Of a DNA stretch of 64,000 nucleotides, positions 17,780 to 25,995 are shown piece by piece. The stretch is taken from contig NZ_FRBH01000008.1 of assembly GCF_900142565.1 (NCBI RefSeq), forward strand, positions 124,001 to 188,000, read 5' to 3'. The notes under the pieces were generated by a model. That model worked only from the letters and a program-made list of their open reading frames with translations. It had not been told where the DNA came from and made no database searches. Every line of letters starts with the position of its first letter. Positions within the stretch are counted from its first letter, which is position 1. The position numbers were made by a program, and so were the translations under genes. This DNA is from Chishuiella changwenlii (GTDB lineage: Bacteria > Bacteroidota > Bacteroidia > Flavobacteriales > Weeksellaceae).

Positions 17780-18763
17780 ATGGAAAATATTTTAAAACAA
17801 GATTATAAATTAGATCAAACTAAATTTTTAAACCAAGTCCATGTATTTGCTCCTGCTACCGTAGCTAATATGATTTGTGGATACGACATTTTAGGTTTTG
17901 CTGTAAATGAACCAGGAGACGAAGTAATTTTAAGAAAAACAGAAGAACTTGGTATCACAATTTTAAACATAACGGGTGATGATGGTAAATTACCATTAGA
18001 TCCATTTAAAAATACTGTTTCACATTCTGCATGGAAATTATTTTGCGATTTAGGATTAGATGAATCGTTTGGTTTATCTGTAGAATTACATAAAAAAATG
18101 CCTATTGGTAGTGGACTAGGATCTAGTGCTGCAAGTACAGTTGCTGGTGTTTTTGCACTAAACGAATTATTAGGAAAACCTCTTTCTAAAGATCAATTAT
18201 TACCTTATTGTATGGAAGGTGAACGTTTAGCATGTGGTTCTGCTCATGCAGACAATGTTGCTCCTTCTTTATTTGGTGGTATAACATTAATTCCTTCTCA
18301 CGAACCGCTTATAGTTCGTTCGTTACCAGTTCCAGAAGAATTATATGTTGCATTAATTTATCCAAAGGTAGATGTTCCTACAAAAGAAGCTCGCCGATTA
18401 ATTAAGAATAACGTTCCGTTAGAAAAAGCTGTAAAACAATGGGGAAATATCGCCAGTTTAATTGCGGCTATATACGAGAAAGATTATGATGAAATTGGAC
18501 GCTCTATGCAAGACGAAGTTATAGAACCTCATCGTTCTTTGCTTATTCCATATTTCGATGAAATGAAAAAAATTGCATTAGAAAATAACGCATTAACATT
18601 CGGAATTTCAGGATCTGGACCTACTGTAATGGCACTTACAAAAAGTGAGCAAATTGCCGAAACTATCGTTTCAGAAATCGAAGAATTTCTAAATGAAAAA
18701 TCGATAGAATATTTCTCTTACGTTTCTAAAATAAATCAACAAGGACCCTACCTAAAAAAATAA
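17780..18763 (+). CDS. thrB: Homoserine kinase
   Basis: This GHMP-family kinase phosphorylates homoserine. The protein has 327 residues, about 20 more than typical, because of a lysine-rich N-terminal extension before the conserved VFAPATVANMICGYD segment. The ATP-binding GHMP loop is PIGSGLGSSAAST near residue 112, and the C-terminal motif is FGISGSGPTVMAL. It is located 5 bases after thrA and 4 bases before thrC, so the three form one operon. Confidence 0.96.
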   Translation: MENILKQDYKLDQTKFLNQVHVFAPATVANMICGYDILGFAVNEPGDEVILRKTEELGITILNITGDDGKLPLDPFKNTVSHSAWKLFCDLGLDESFGLSVELHKKMPIGSGLGSSAASTVAGVFALNELLGKPLSKDQLLPYCMEGERLACGSAHADNVAPSLFGGITLIPSHEPLIVRSLPVPEELYVALIYPKVDVPTKEARRLIKNNVPLEKAVKQWGNIASLIAAIYEKDYDEIGRSMQDEVIEPHRSLLIPYFDEMKKIALENNALTFGISGSGPTVMALTKSEQIAETIVSEIEEFLNEKSIEYFSYVSKINQQGPYLKK

Positions 18764-18767
18764 TAAA

Positions 18768-20078
18768 ATGAAATTTTACAGTACAAATAATTCAGAAAAT
18801 AGTGTAAATTTTAAAGAAGCTGTTTTTCAATCTTTACCAAAAGACAATGGTTTATATATGCCTCAAAGTATAGATGCATTAGATGAAGAATGGTTAAATT
18901 CTATCGAAAATTATTCTTTTACAGAAATCGCTCAAAAAATAAGTTATCAATTATTAAAAGACGATTTTACAGAAGATGAAATAAATAAAATTATAAACGA
19001 AGTTGTTAACTTTCCTGCTCCATTACAATTCTTAGAAAAAGACTTAGCTGTTTTAGAATTATTTCACGGACCTTCTTTTGCTTTTAAAGATTTCGGCGCA
19101 AGATTTATGAGTCGTATTATGGCTCATTTCTCTAAAAAAGAAGATCAATTGTTAGATGTTTTAGTTGCGACTTCTGGCGATACAGGAGGAGCTGTTGCAT
19201 TGGGCTTTCTTGATGTTGAGGGAACACGCGTAACAATTCTATATCCTAAAGGAAAAGTTTCTCCTATACAGGAATTACAATTAACAGCAAATGGAAAAAA
19301 CATTAGAGCAATAGAAGTTGACGGAACTTTTGATGATTGTCAGCATTTAGTTAAACAAGCATTTCTTAATGAAGAATTACAACAGCAATTAAATTTAACC
19401 TCTGCTAATTCTATTAATATTGCGCGTTTAATTCCACAATCTTTTTATTATTTCGAAGCATTTGCTGAGGCAAAGAGACAAGGATTCGAAAATGTATCTT
19501 TTGTTGTCCCAAGTGGAAATTTCGGAAATATTACGGCTGGTGTATTAGCCTCTAAATTAGGTTTAAAAGTTGACAAATTTATTGCTGCTACAAATGCAAA
19601 CGACACAGTTCCTGCTTTTTTAGAAACCAATATTTATCAACCAAAACCATCTGTGCAAACATTATCTAATGCCATGGATGTTGGGAATCCAAGCAATTGG
19701 ACACGTTTAATGGCTTTCTTTAATAACGATGTCAATCTATTAAAAGAGAAAATAGAATCTTATTCTTTCTCCGACGAAGAAACACAAAAAGCTATAGAAG
19801 AAATTTACCAAGCCTATACTTATATTGCATGTCCACATACAGCAATTGCGTGGTTGGCTGCGAAAGATTATCAAGCAAAAAAATCGAATGATAAAGAAGC
19901 TATTTTATTTTTATCGACTGCTCATCCTTGCAAATTTCCTGAAGTTTTCTCGGAAGAAATTCGTTCTAAAATAACTTACCCAGCATCTTTAGAAGAATTA
20001 AAAAATAAACCAGCCAATAAAGTCTTAATGAACAATGACTTTGATGCTTTGAAAAATTGGTTAATTAACAACAAGTAA
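18768..20078 (+). CDS. thrC: Threonine synthase
   Basis: This PLP enzyme converts phosphohomoserine to threonine. It has 436 residues, the length of the E. coli-type class. The PLP lysine is in the GPSFAFKDFGARF motif near residue 107, followed by the TSGDTGGAVA phosphate-binding loop. The VVPSGNFGNITAG block lies near residue 245. It ends the thrABC operon. The intergenic repeat pair at 20093-20338 and then a shared terminator follow. Confidence 0.96.
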   Translation: MKFYSTNNSENSVNFKEAVFQSLPKDNGLYMPQSIDALDEEWLNSIENYSFTEIAQKISYQLLKDDFTEDEINKIINEVVNFPAPLQFLEKDLAVLELFHGPSFAFKDFGARFMSRIMAHFSKKEDQLLDVLVATSGDTGGAVALGFLDVEGTRVTILYPKGKVSPIQELQLTANGKNIRAIEVDGTFDDCQHLVKQAFLNEELQQQLNLTSANSINIARLIPQSFYYFEAFAEAKRQGFENVSFVVPSGNFGNITAGVLASKLGLKVDKFIAATNANDTVPAFLETNIYQPKPSVQTLSNAMDVGNPSNWTRLMAFFNNDVNLLKEKIESYSFSDEETQKAIEEIYQAYTYIACPHTAIAWLAAKDYQAKKSNDKEAILFLSTAHPCKFPEVFSEEIRSKITYPASLEELKNKPANKVLMNNDFDALKNWLINNK

Positions 20079-20092
20079 AAACATAAGTTTTA

Positions 20093-20338
20093 TTTGGGCG
20101 ACTGCCAGGCTTTCCACTTTATCTTTTGTTCGCTAGAACGCTACACAAAAGGATATCGTTACAATCCTTGTCGCATGAAGAGTTATAATAAAGAAAATTA
20201 AATTGAAAGCGAATTTACTTGAATAAACAAATGCCAATTGCGTTAGTGATTGCAATGGAAATCCTTTTTTAAAACGAAGTTCTACGTAGTTTTTAAAAAA
20301 GATTGTAATGGAAAGCACGCCCGAAGGGAACGCCCAAA
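20093..20338. repeat. Inverted pair of flavobacterial dispersed repeats
   Basis: The segment is bounded by TTTGGGCG (20093-20100) and its reverse complement CGCCCAAA (20331-20338), with inner arms GCTTTCCA (20109-20116) and TGGAAAGC (20309-20316). Each half, read inward, has the same order: GGGCG, CTTTCCA, an internal hairpin, GGAT, ATTACAATC or similar, ending CGCA (left unit about 20093-20175, right unit about 20239-20338). I recall repeats of this form from flavobacterial intergenic regions. There is no transposase. Open frames inside are spurious. Confidence 0.7.
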
Positions 20339-20351
20339 ACAAGATAAATTA

Positions 20352-20383
20352 ATAAAAGCTGTTTCTCACGAAACAGCTTTTAT
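20352..20383. terminator. Bidirectional terminator between thrC and the DUF779 gene
   Basis: A 14-bp perfect stem (20352-20365 with 20370-20383) encloses a TCAC loop. A and T tracts at the two ends allow termination in both directions, for thrC on plus and the DUF779 gene on minus. Confidence 0.75.
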
Positions 20384-20385
20384 TG

Positions 20386-20757
20386 TTATAAGTTAATTTT
20401 AACTTCGCTTAATTGCTGAAGCTCATCTTGTGTAAAAATCCTATAATTTACTTTGAATGTTTTTCCCAAAGGAACCTCTAAAGAGAACCCACCAGCACCA
20501 ATTGCATCTATAACATCTAATTCGAAATGCGCATGTTTCCAATATTCAAATAAATCTTTGTCTACCCAAAACTCAACTCCTTCTATTTCGCCGATGCAAA
20601 CATCTTTGTAACGAAGGTAAAATTCACCTTTTCTGAAACATTGTGGTTGCGTACCTTCGCAACAACCACCAGCCTGATAAAGCATTAAATCTCCGTGTTT
20701 TTCTTTTAATTCTAACAGAAGATCTTTTGCTTTGGCTGTTAAATCAACTCTATTCAT
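20386..20757 (-). CDS. DUF779 family protein
   Basis: This 123-residue protein contains the Cys-rich motif AGGCCEGTQPQCF near residues 29-41 and a C-terminal AIGAGGFSLEVPLGKTF segment. Both are typical of the DUF779 family, which is frequently encoded next to acetaldehyde-type aldehyde dehydrogenases. Here it follows such a gene by 37 bases on the same strand. The cysteines could bind metal, but its biochemical role is not established. A supporting or maturation role for the dehydrogenase is an inference from co-location. Confidence 0.85.
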   Translation of the reverse strand: MNRVDLTAKAKDLLLELKEKHGDLMLYQAGGCCEGTQPQCFRKGEFYLRYKDVCIGEIEGVEFWVDKDLFEYWKHAHFELDVIDAIGAGGFSLEVPLGKTFKVNYRIFTQDELQQLSEVKINL

Positions 20758-20794
20758 AATTCATATTTTTTGTTGATTTTAATGAGATTATTCT

Positions 20795-22300
20795 CTAAAA
20801 GAATCCTAATTTTTTCTTGCTATAAGAAACTAACATATTCTTTGTTTGACGGTAATGATCTAACATCATTTTATGATTCTCACGTCCAATACCAGATTGT
20901 TTATAACCTCCAAATGGAGCTCCTGCTGGGTAACTGTGGTATTGATTTACCCAAACCCTACCTGCTTGTATTGCGCGAGGAACTTGGTATAATTGGTGTG
21001 CATCTCTAGTCCAAACACCAGCACCTAAACCATAGATAGTATCATTTGCTATTTTGATAGCTTCTTCCTCATCTTTAAAAGTTGTAACGGCTAATACTGG
21101 TCCGAAAATTTCTTCACGGAAAATTCTCATTTCGTTTGTACCTTTAAATAATGTTGGCTTAATGTAATATCCTGCTTCACATTCTCCTTGTAAGTGGTTG
21201 GCATCACCTCCAGTTAATACTTCTGCTCCTTCTTCTTTTCCTAATTTTATATAACCTAAAATTTTGTCATATTGAATTTGAGATGCTTGTGCTCCTATCA
21301 TAGTTTCTGGATCTAGCGGATTTCCTGCTTTTATAGCATTTACACGCGCTACAACTTTCTCTATAAATTTATCGTAGATAGATTCCTGAATTAACAAACG
21401 AGATGGACATGTACAAATTTCACCTTGGTTTAAAGCGAATAATACTGCTCCTTCTACAGCCTTGTCTAAGAAATCATCGTCATGATCCATTACAGATTCA
21501 AAGAAAACATTTGGTGACTTCCCTCCTAATTCTAATGTAACTGGAATAATATTTTCTGTTGCATATTGCATTACGAAACGACCTGTTGCTGTAGATCCTG
21601 TAAATGCTGCTTTAGATACTTTAGGATTTGTTACCAAAGGACGTCCTAATTCTCCTCCGAAACCATTTACAATGTTTACTACTCCTTTTGGAATTAAATC
21701 TCCGATAAGCTCTATTAAATATAAGATAGAAATTGGTGTAGATTCTGCTGGTTTTAATACTACACAGTTACCTGCTGCTAAAGCTGGCGCTAATTTCCAA
21801 ACTGCCATAAGAATTGGAAAGTTCCATGGAATAATTTGTGCTACAACACCAAGTGGCTCATGAACAATAATAGAAACAGTGTCTTTGTCTAATTCGTTTA
21901 TAGAACCTTCTTCTGCTCTAATTACCGAAGCAAAATATCTGAAATGATCTATTGCTAATGGAATATCCGCATTTAATGTTTCACGAACTGGTTTTCCATT
22001 ATCGTATGTTTCTACAGCTGCAATTTCTTGCAAATTTTCTTCTATACGATCTGCAATTTTATTCAGAATAATACTACGTTCTGTGGCAGATGTCTCGCTC
22101 CAAGATTTAAACGCTTCATGCGCTGCATTAACAGCTAATTCTAAATCTTCTTCCGAAGAATGTGCTGCTTTTGTAAATACTTTTCCTGTAATTGGTGTAA
22201 CCACATCAAAATATTTTCCATTTTTAGGTGCTACGAATTCACCATTAATATAGTTCCCATATTCCGATTTAAAACTTGGAACATTTACTAAATTTCCCAT
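20795..22300 (-). CDS. NAD-dependent aldehyde dehydrogenase (AldB/ExaC type)
   Basis: This 501-residue cytoplasmic enzyme oxidises aldehydes, probably acetaldehyde, to acids. It has the family landmarks IIPWNFP (cofactor site), FTGSTATGR, the general-base ELGGKSPN motif near residue 257, and the catalytic cysteine in [11 protein letters not shown]. The CTC form and the DUF779 partner point to the AldB/ExaC subgroup. It is divergent from tmRNA, with 139 bases between. No promoter element on its own strand was convincing. Confidence 0.93.
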   Translation of the reverse strand: MGNLVNVPSFKSEYGNYINGEFVAPKNGKYFDVVTPITGKVFTKAAHSSEEDLELAVNAAHEAFKSWSETSATERSIILNKIADRIEENLQEIAAVETYDNGKPVRETLNADIPLAIDHFRYFASVIRAEEGSINELDKDTVSIIVHEPLGVVAQIIPWNFPILMAVWKLAPALAAGNCVVLKPAESTPISILYLIELIGDLIPKGVVNIVNGFGGELGRPLVTNPKVSKAAFTGSTATGRFVMQYATENIIPVTLELGGKSPNVFFESVMDHDDDFLDKAVEGAVLFALNQGEICTCPSRLLIQESIYDKFIEKVVARVNAIKAGNPLDPETMIGAQASQIQYDKILGYIKLGKEEGAEVLTGGDANHLQGECEAGYYIKPTLFKGTNEMRIFREEIFGPVLAVTTFKDEEEAIKIANDTIYGLGAGVWTRDAHQLYQVPRAIQAGRVWVNQYHSYPAGAPFGGYKQSGIGRENHKMMLDHYRQTKNMLVSYSKKKLGFF

Positions 22301-22397
22301 ATTTATATTATTTTTATTTGATTAATCTCTCTAAATTAATCCATTATAAAATCAATAACTGTTTACAAAAAGTTAATTTTATTTGGTATAAATTTTG

Positions 22398-22405
22398 TAG
22401 ATTTG
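22398..22405 (+). promoter_or_regulatory. ssrA: -7 element of the tmRNA promoter
   Basis: TAGATTTG matches the TAnnTTTG -7 consensus exactly and lies 34 bases before the mature tmRNA 5' end. No TTG-type -33 box is present at the usual 19-21 base distance, so only the -7 element is called. A short 5' leader would be removed by RNase P. Confidence 0.45.
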
Positions 22406-22439
22406 CCATCCGTCCGTAGTGATACGGATTTTACTTTAT

Positions 22440-22835
22440 GGGGCTGACTGGTTTTGACAGCAGGGCCAATGGGTAAGTAAGCATGCAGTGATATGTTGTG
22501 TACTCACTTTAATCAGGCACTTCAACCTTTTAACTGGCAACGAAGAGTACGCTTTAGCTGCATAATTCTGAATTTTAGTAGGAATTCGCTTACATCTATA
22601 CAAGGTATAGAAGCTGAATGTCCCTCAAAAGCCTTGACTTACGGCGTTTGATTAAGGGACACGGGAAAGTAAGAATAGGAATCTTGGCGTTTCGAATAGA
22701 TTCCGAAATTTAAGAAACTAAGCGTTTGACAGAGTGTTTATTCTCAGGATTTCGCCGACAATTAAAAATAAACTAAGCATGTAGAAAGCTTATTTGTTGC
22801 TTGTTTGGACGCGGGTTCGAATCCCGCCAGCTCCA
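22440..22835 (+). ncRNA. ssrA: Transfer-messenger RNA
   Basis: tmRNA rescues stalled ribosomes by acting as both tRNA and mRNA. The 5' end GGGGCTGACTGGTTTTGACA and the 3' end with a T-arm GCGGGTTCGAATCCCGC and acceptor AGCTCC form the tRNA-like domain. The tag reading frame at 22536-22565 encodes GNEEYALAA followed by TAA, ending in the usual ALAA degradation signal. CCA is not fully encoded. A 34-bp hairpin repeat serving as terminator begins 11 bases after the gene. The 3' end of tmRNA is a common island insertion site, which fits the accessory operon that follows. Confidence 0.97.
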
Positions 22836-22846
22836 CAGATAATATT

Positions 22847-22880
22847 AACCCAGACCATTTAAATGGCCTGGGTTTTTTAT
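22847..22880 (+). terminator. tmRNA terminator, left copy of the 34-bp island-flanking repeat
   Basis: The hairpin has arms AACCCAGACCATTT and AAATGGCCTGGGTT with one A-C mismatch, followed by six T residues. It ends tmRNA transcription. The same 34 bases recur with one difference at 32262-32295, so the pair brackets the methyltransferase-to-AIPR operon as direct repeats. Confidence 0.8.
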
Positions 22881-22956
22881 TGTTATTTCTTAATCTGTTA
22901 ATATAGTTGACTAATAAAAAATATTTTTTTTCATTATGGTTTTCCATAAGGATAAA

Positions 22957-22998
22957 TTATTTAAATATTATTAATTTGTGTTAATAATATTTAAATAA
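22957..22998. repeat. 18-bp perfect AT-only inverted repeat
   Basis: Arms TTATTTAAATATTATTAA (22957-22974) and its exact reverse complement (22981-22998) enclose a TTTGTG loop. There is no GC in the stem, so it is a weak RNA hairpin and not an evident terminator. It lies between the tmRNA terminator and the defence operon, about 200 bases before its first gene. It may be an operator, a cruciform-forming site or an island-end sequence. Confidence 0.5.
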
Positions 22999-23040
22999 AT
23001 GATTTTTATTCTAATGTAACATTGTGTTATGTATCCAATG

Positions 23041-23087
23041 ATGAATATATTTTTTGTTATTTTTGTATAAAACAAAAATATATTCAT
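23041..23087. repeat. Inverted repeat in the upstream region of the defence operon
   Basis: ATGAATATATTTTT (23041-23054) is repeated in inverse orientation at 23074-23087, and the match extends three more bases across a single bulge. The 12-base loop contains most of TATTTTTG (23058-23065), which fits the TAnnTTTG -7 consensus, but no -33 box is correctly spaced. It lies about 110-160 bases before the methyltransferase gene. The placement is consistent with an operator for repression of the operon; this is inference. The rest of 22881-23198 is AT-rich and shows no gene. Confidence 0.45.
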
Positions 23088-23198
23088 TTCATTAAATAAA
23101 TAATAAGCTTTTGTTTCATAAAAAGTTTATAAAAAGATGAATATAAATAACATTTTATAAAACATACAATGGTAATTATTAGAATTGAGATATAAAGA

Positions 23199-24437
23199 AT
23201 GAAAGAATTAAATTACATAGATTTATTCGCAGGAGCAGGAGGACTTTCTGAGGGATTTATACGTGCTGGATTTAAACCTATTGCTCATGTTGAAATGAAT
23301 AAAGATGCATGTGATACTTTGAGAACGAGAACAGCTTTTCATTGGCTAAAAGATAATGGTCGCATGGAGGAATATTATGATTATCTTAAAGGAAAAATTA
23401 CAAGAAATGAGCTTTGGGAAAAAGTTCCGGCAAATCTTATAAAATCAGTTATAAATAAAGAAATATCTCCAGAAACATTACCTTATATTTTTGATGAAAT
23501 TGATAAAGAACTGAAAAATAACACTATCGATTTAATCATTGGGGGGCCACCATGTCAAGCATATTCTGTTGCCGGAAGAGTAAGGAAAGATATGACTAAT
23601 GATCCACGAAATCATCTATATAAACACTATGTAAAATTTTTGATAAAGTATCAACCAAAAATGTTTGTTTTTGAAAATGTACCAGGTATTCTTACAGCAA
23701 AAAATGGTCATTATCTTCAATTAATTTTTGAAGCTGTTCGAGAAGCTGGTTACGAATTGGATAAAAGAGTTTTAAATGCACAAGATTTTGGTGTTTTACA
23801 AAATCGAAAAAGAGTTATTATAATTGGATGGAAAAAGAATTTTAAATTAGAATACCCTGATTTCAACAAAGTTGAGGTTCAATTTGAAATAGGAAAACAT
23901 CTTTTTTCTGATTTACCTAAAATAAAAAGTGGGCAAGGAAATTGGGGTGTTTCTCAATATGAAAAAAAAACTAATAATTATTTAGATTCTTTTGGAATTC
24001 GTAATGGAATTGATTTTACAACGCAACATATTTCGCGTTTCAATAATGAAAATGATCTTGAAATTTATAGAATTGCTGTTAATAAATGGGTTAATGAAGG
24101 TAAAAGATTAAATTATGGAGAATTACCAACTAGATTGATAAAGCACAATAATATAAAAACATTTACTAATCGTTTTCAAGTAGTCAATCATAAAGGCGTT
24201 TCACATACTGTGGTAGCACATATTTGTGCAGACGGACATTATTACATTCATCCTGATATTTCTCAAAATCGTTCTATTACTGTGAGAGAAGCTGCAAGAA
24301 TTCAATCTTTCCCTGATGATTATTTTTTTGAATCTAACCGTACAGCAGCATTTAAACAAATTGGAAATGCTGTACCTGTATTGATGGGAGAAGGAATTGC
24401 TAAAAAAATTAAAAATATTTTAAAGTCAAATCAATAA
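23199..24437 (+). CDS. mzaA: C5-cytosine DNA methyltransferase of an MZA-type defence operon
   Basis: This 412-residue enzyme methylates cytosine in DNA, probably marking host DNA. All ordered motifs are present: motif I DLFAGAGGLSEGF (8-20), motif IV GGPPCQAYS with catalytic Cys119, motif VI ENVPG (159-163), motif VIII QNRKR (201-205), a target-recognition region of about 120 residues, motif IX VREAARIQSFPDDY and motif X QIGNAVP. It is first in a five-gene run whose members match the MutL-Z1-DUF4420-AIPR (MZA) antiphage system. The symbol follows my memory of that nomenclature. The target sequence cannot be read from the protein. Confidence 0.9.
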   Translation: MKELNYIDLFAGAGGLSEGFIRAGFKPIAHVEMNKDACDTLRTRTAFHWLKDNGRMEEYYDYLKGKITRNELWEKVPANLIKSVINKEISPETLPYIFDEIDKELKNNTIDLIIGGPPCQAYSVAGRVRKDMTNDPRNHLYKHYVKFLIKYQPKMFVFENVPGILTAKNGHYLQLIFEAVREAGYELDKRVLNAQDFGVLQNRKRVIIIGWKKNFKLEYPDFNKVEVQFEIGKHLFSDLPKIKSGQGNWGVSQYEKKTNNYLDSFGIRNGIDFTTQHISRFNNENDLEIYRIAVNKWVNEGKRLNYGELPTRLIKHNNIKTFTNRFQVVNHKGVSHTVVAHICADGHYYIHPDISQNRSITVREAARIQSFPDDYFFESNRTAAFKQIGNAVPVLMGEGIAKKIKNILKSNQ

Positions 24438-24540
24438 AATATACCTCTCTTATTTAGAAATCTACTTATAGAATATTATCAAATAGACAAGCCATTACAA
24501 CATTAAAGAAATTAAATATTAGTAGAAAAAACAGATTTAA

Positions 24541-25995
24541 ATGAAGGAGTTCAAAGCCGAAATAGCCCAGCCAAATCCAAAATCAACAATTAACTCGTAT
24601 CGGAGTTTTGGGTATAATTTATCGACAGCAATTGCTGACATTATTGACAATAGTATTTCTGCAAATGCAAAAGAAATTTCTATCTCGTATAAATGGAATG
24701 GTCAGGATTCATTTATTTCCATTAAAGATAATGGAGATGGAATGAATAAAGATGAATTGGTTTTAGCAATGACTCCCGGAAGTAAAGATCCAGAAGATGA
24801 ACGCTTGGAGAAAGATTTGGGACGTTTCGGAATGGGGCTAAAAACTGCCTCTTTTTCACAATGTAAAAGATTAACTTGTATTTCGAAGCGAGTAAATTTT
24901 TCAACAGTTAAAAGATGTTGGGATATTGATTTTATCAACAGTGAAGAAAAATGGCAACTTTTAGATTACATTTCTGATTCAAGTTTACTTGATGAAATAA
25001 ATAGGCAAAAATCTGGCACTTTAGTTTTATGGGAAAAACTAGATAGAATTGTTGGCAATGCTGAGAGCAATAATGAAAGTGTAAAAAATGCTTTTTACCA
25101 AGAAATGGAAAATGTACGAGAACATTTGAGTTTGGTATTTCATAAATTTGTTGAGAGCAAAAGAATTAAAATATTTTTTCAGAATGAGCAAATAGAAGCA
25201 TACAATCCATTTTTATTAAATCTCGACCCAAAACCAGAAATGGGTTTGTCTGAAAAGTTTGAAAATGTTGAAATAACTTACTTTATTTTACCGCATATGT
25301 CAGAAATTGGTAAGGAAGATTACGATAAAACGGGCGGTTCTTTGGGTTGGTTTCAGCAACAAGGCTTTTATATTTACAGAGGAGATAGATTATTAGTTGC
25401 TGGAGATTGGCTTAGGCTTGAAAAAAAAAGAGATTATGCAAAACTCGCAAGAATTTCTGTTAATTTTTCTAATTCAAATGATTTCAATTGGAATTTAGAT
25501 ATTAAGAAATCTACTGCAACACCACCAATTGAAATTAGAAGAGAGCTTTTAAGAATTGCAAAAATTGCAATAATGAAATCTGCTAAAATCTACAATTGGA
25601 GAGGGCAAAAAACTTTTTCTGAAAATAAAAATTCAACTTTTGAACCTTTGTGGATGGATGAAATTACTCGTGAAGGAATCAAAAAATATAAAATCAACAG
25701 AAAGCATCCAATAATTAATTCATTGCTGACAGACAAAAACAAGTTAATGTCAAAAGCACTACAACTTCTGGAAGAAAATATTCCTATTGAATTGATTTTA
25801 ACCAATCAAAATGAAGACCCAGCTTTTCATGAACTAGAAAAACATTCAGAAATACCGAGCGATGATTTGTTAAATCTTGCTGTTGAGTTGTACAAAATAT
25901 ATGTTCAGCAAGGCATTCCAGAATCTTTGGCGAAACAACAAATTATGTCATCCATGCCTTTTAATTTATTTCCACTAATTAACGATTATCTATAA
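24541..25995 (+). CDS. mzaB: MutL/Hsp90-type GHKL ATPase of an MZA-type defence operon
   Basis: This 484-residue protein has an N-terminal GHKL ATPase fold: N-box IADIIDNSI (31-39), G1 DNGDGM (63-68), and G2 LGRFGMGLKTAS (93-104) forming the ATP lid. A transducer-like S5 region follows, and the C-terminal half is unassigned. It belongs to the HATPase_c_3 type found in MutL and MORC proteins. Its stop overlaps the next start by one base (TAATG at 25993-25997), so the two are coupled. The likely role is ATP-driven clamp or sensor activity in the defence complex; this is inferred from family and operon. Confidence 0.88.
   Translation: MKEFKAEIAQPNPKSTINSYRSFGYNLSTAIADIIDNSISANAKEISISYKWNGQDSFISIKDNGDGMNKDELVLAMTPGSKDPEDERLEKDLGRFGMGLKTASFSQCKRLTCISKRVNFSTVKRCWDIDFINSEEKWQLLDYISDSSLLDEINRQKSGTLVLWEKLDRIVGNAESNNESVKNAFYQEMENVREHLSLVFHKFVESKRIKIFFQNEQIEAYNPFLLNLDPKPEMGLSEKFENVEITYFILPHMSEIGKEDYDKTGGSLGWFQQQGFYIYRGDRLLVAGDWLRLEKKRDYAKLARISVNFSNSNDFNWNLDIKKSTATPPIEIRRELLRIAKIAIMKSAKIYNWRGQKTFSENKNSTFEPLWMDEITREGIKKYKINRKHPIINSLLTDKNKLMSKALQLLEENIPIELILTNQNEDPAFHELEKHSEIPSDDLLNLAVELYKIYVQQGIPESLAKQQIMSSMPFNLFPLINDYL

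Noticed and set aside
20133-20342. Minus-strand ORF of 69 codons after thrC
   Set aside because: It lies wholly within the inverted dispersed repeat; its translation reflects the repeat sequence, not a protein.
22762-22947. Minus-strand ORF of 61 codons over the tmRNA 3' end
   Set aside because: It is the antisense of the tmRNA tRNA-like domain and terminator. The LAGFEPASKQATNKLS-type product is a well-known spurious call from tRNA/tmRNA antisense.
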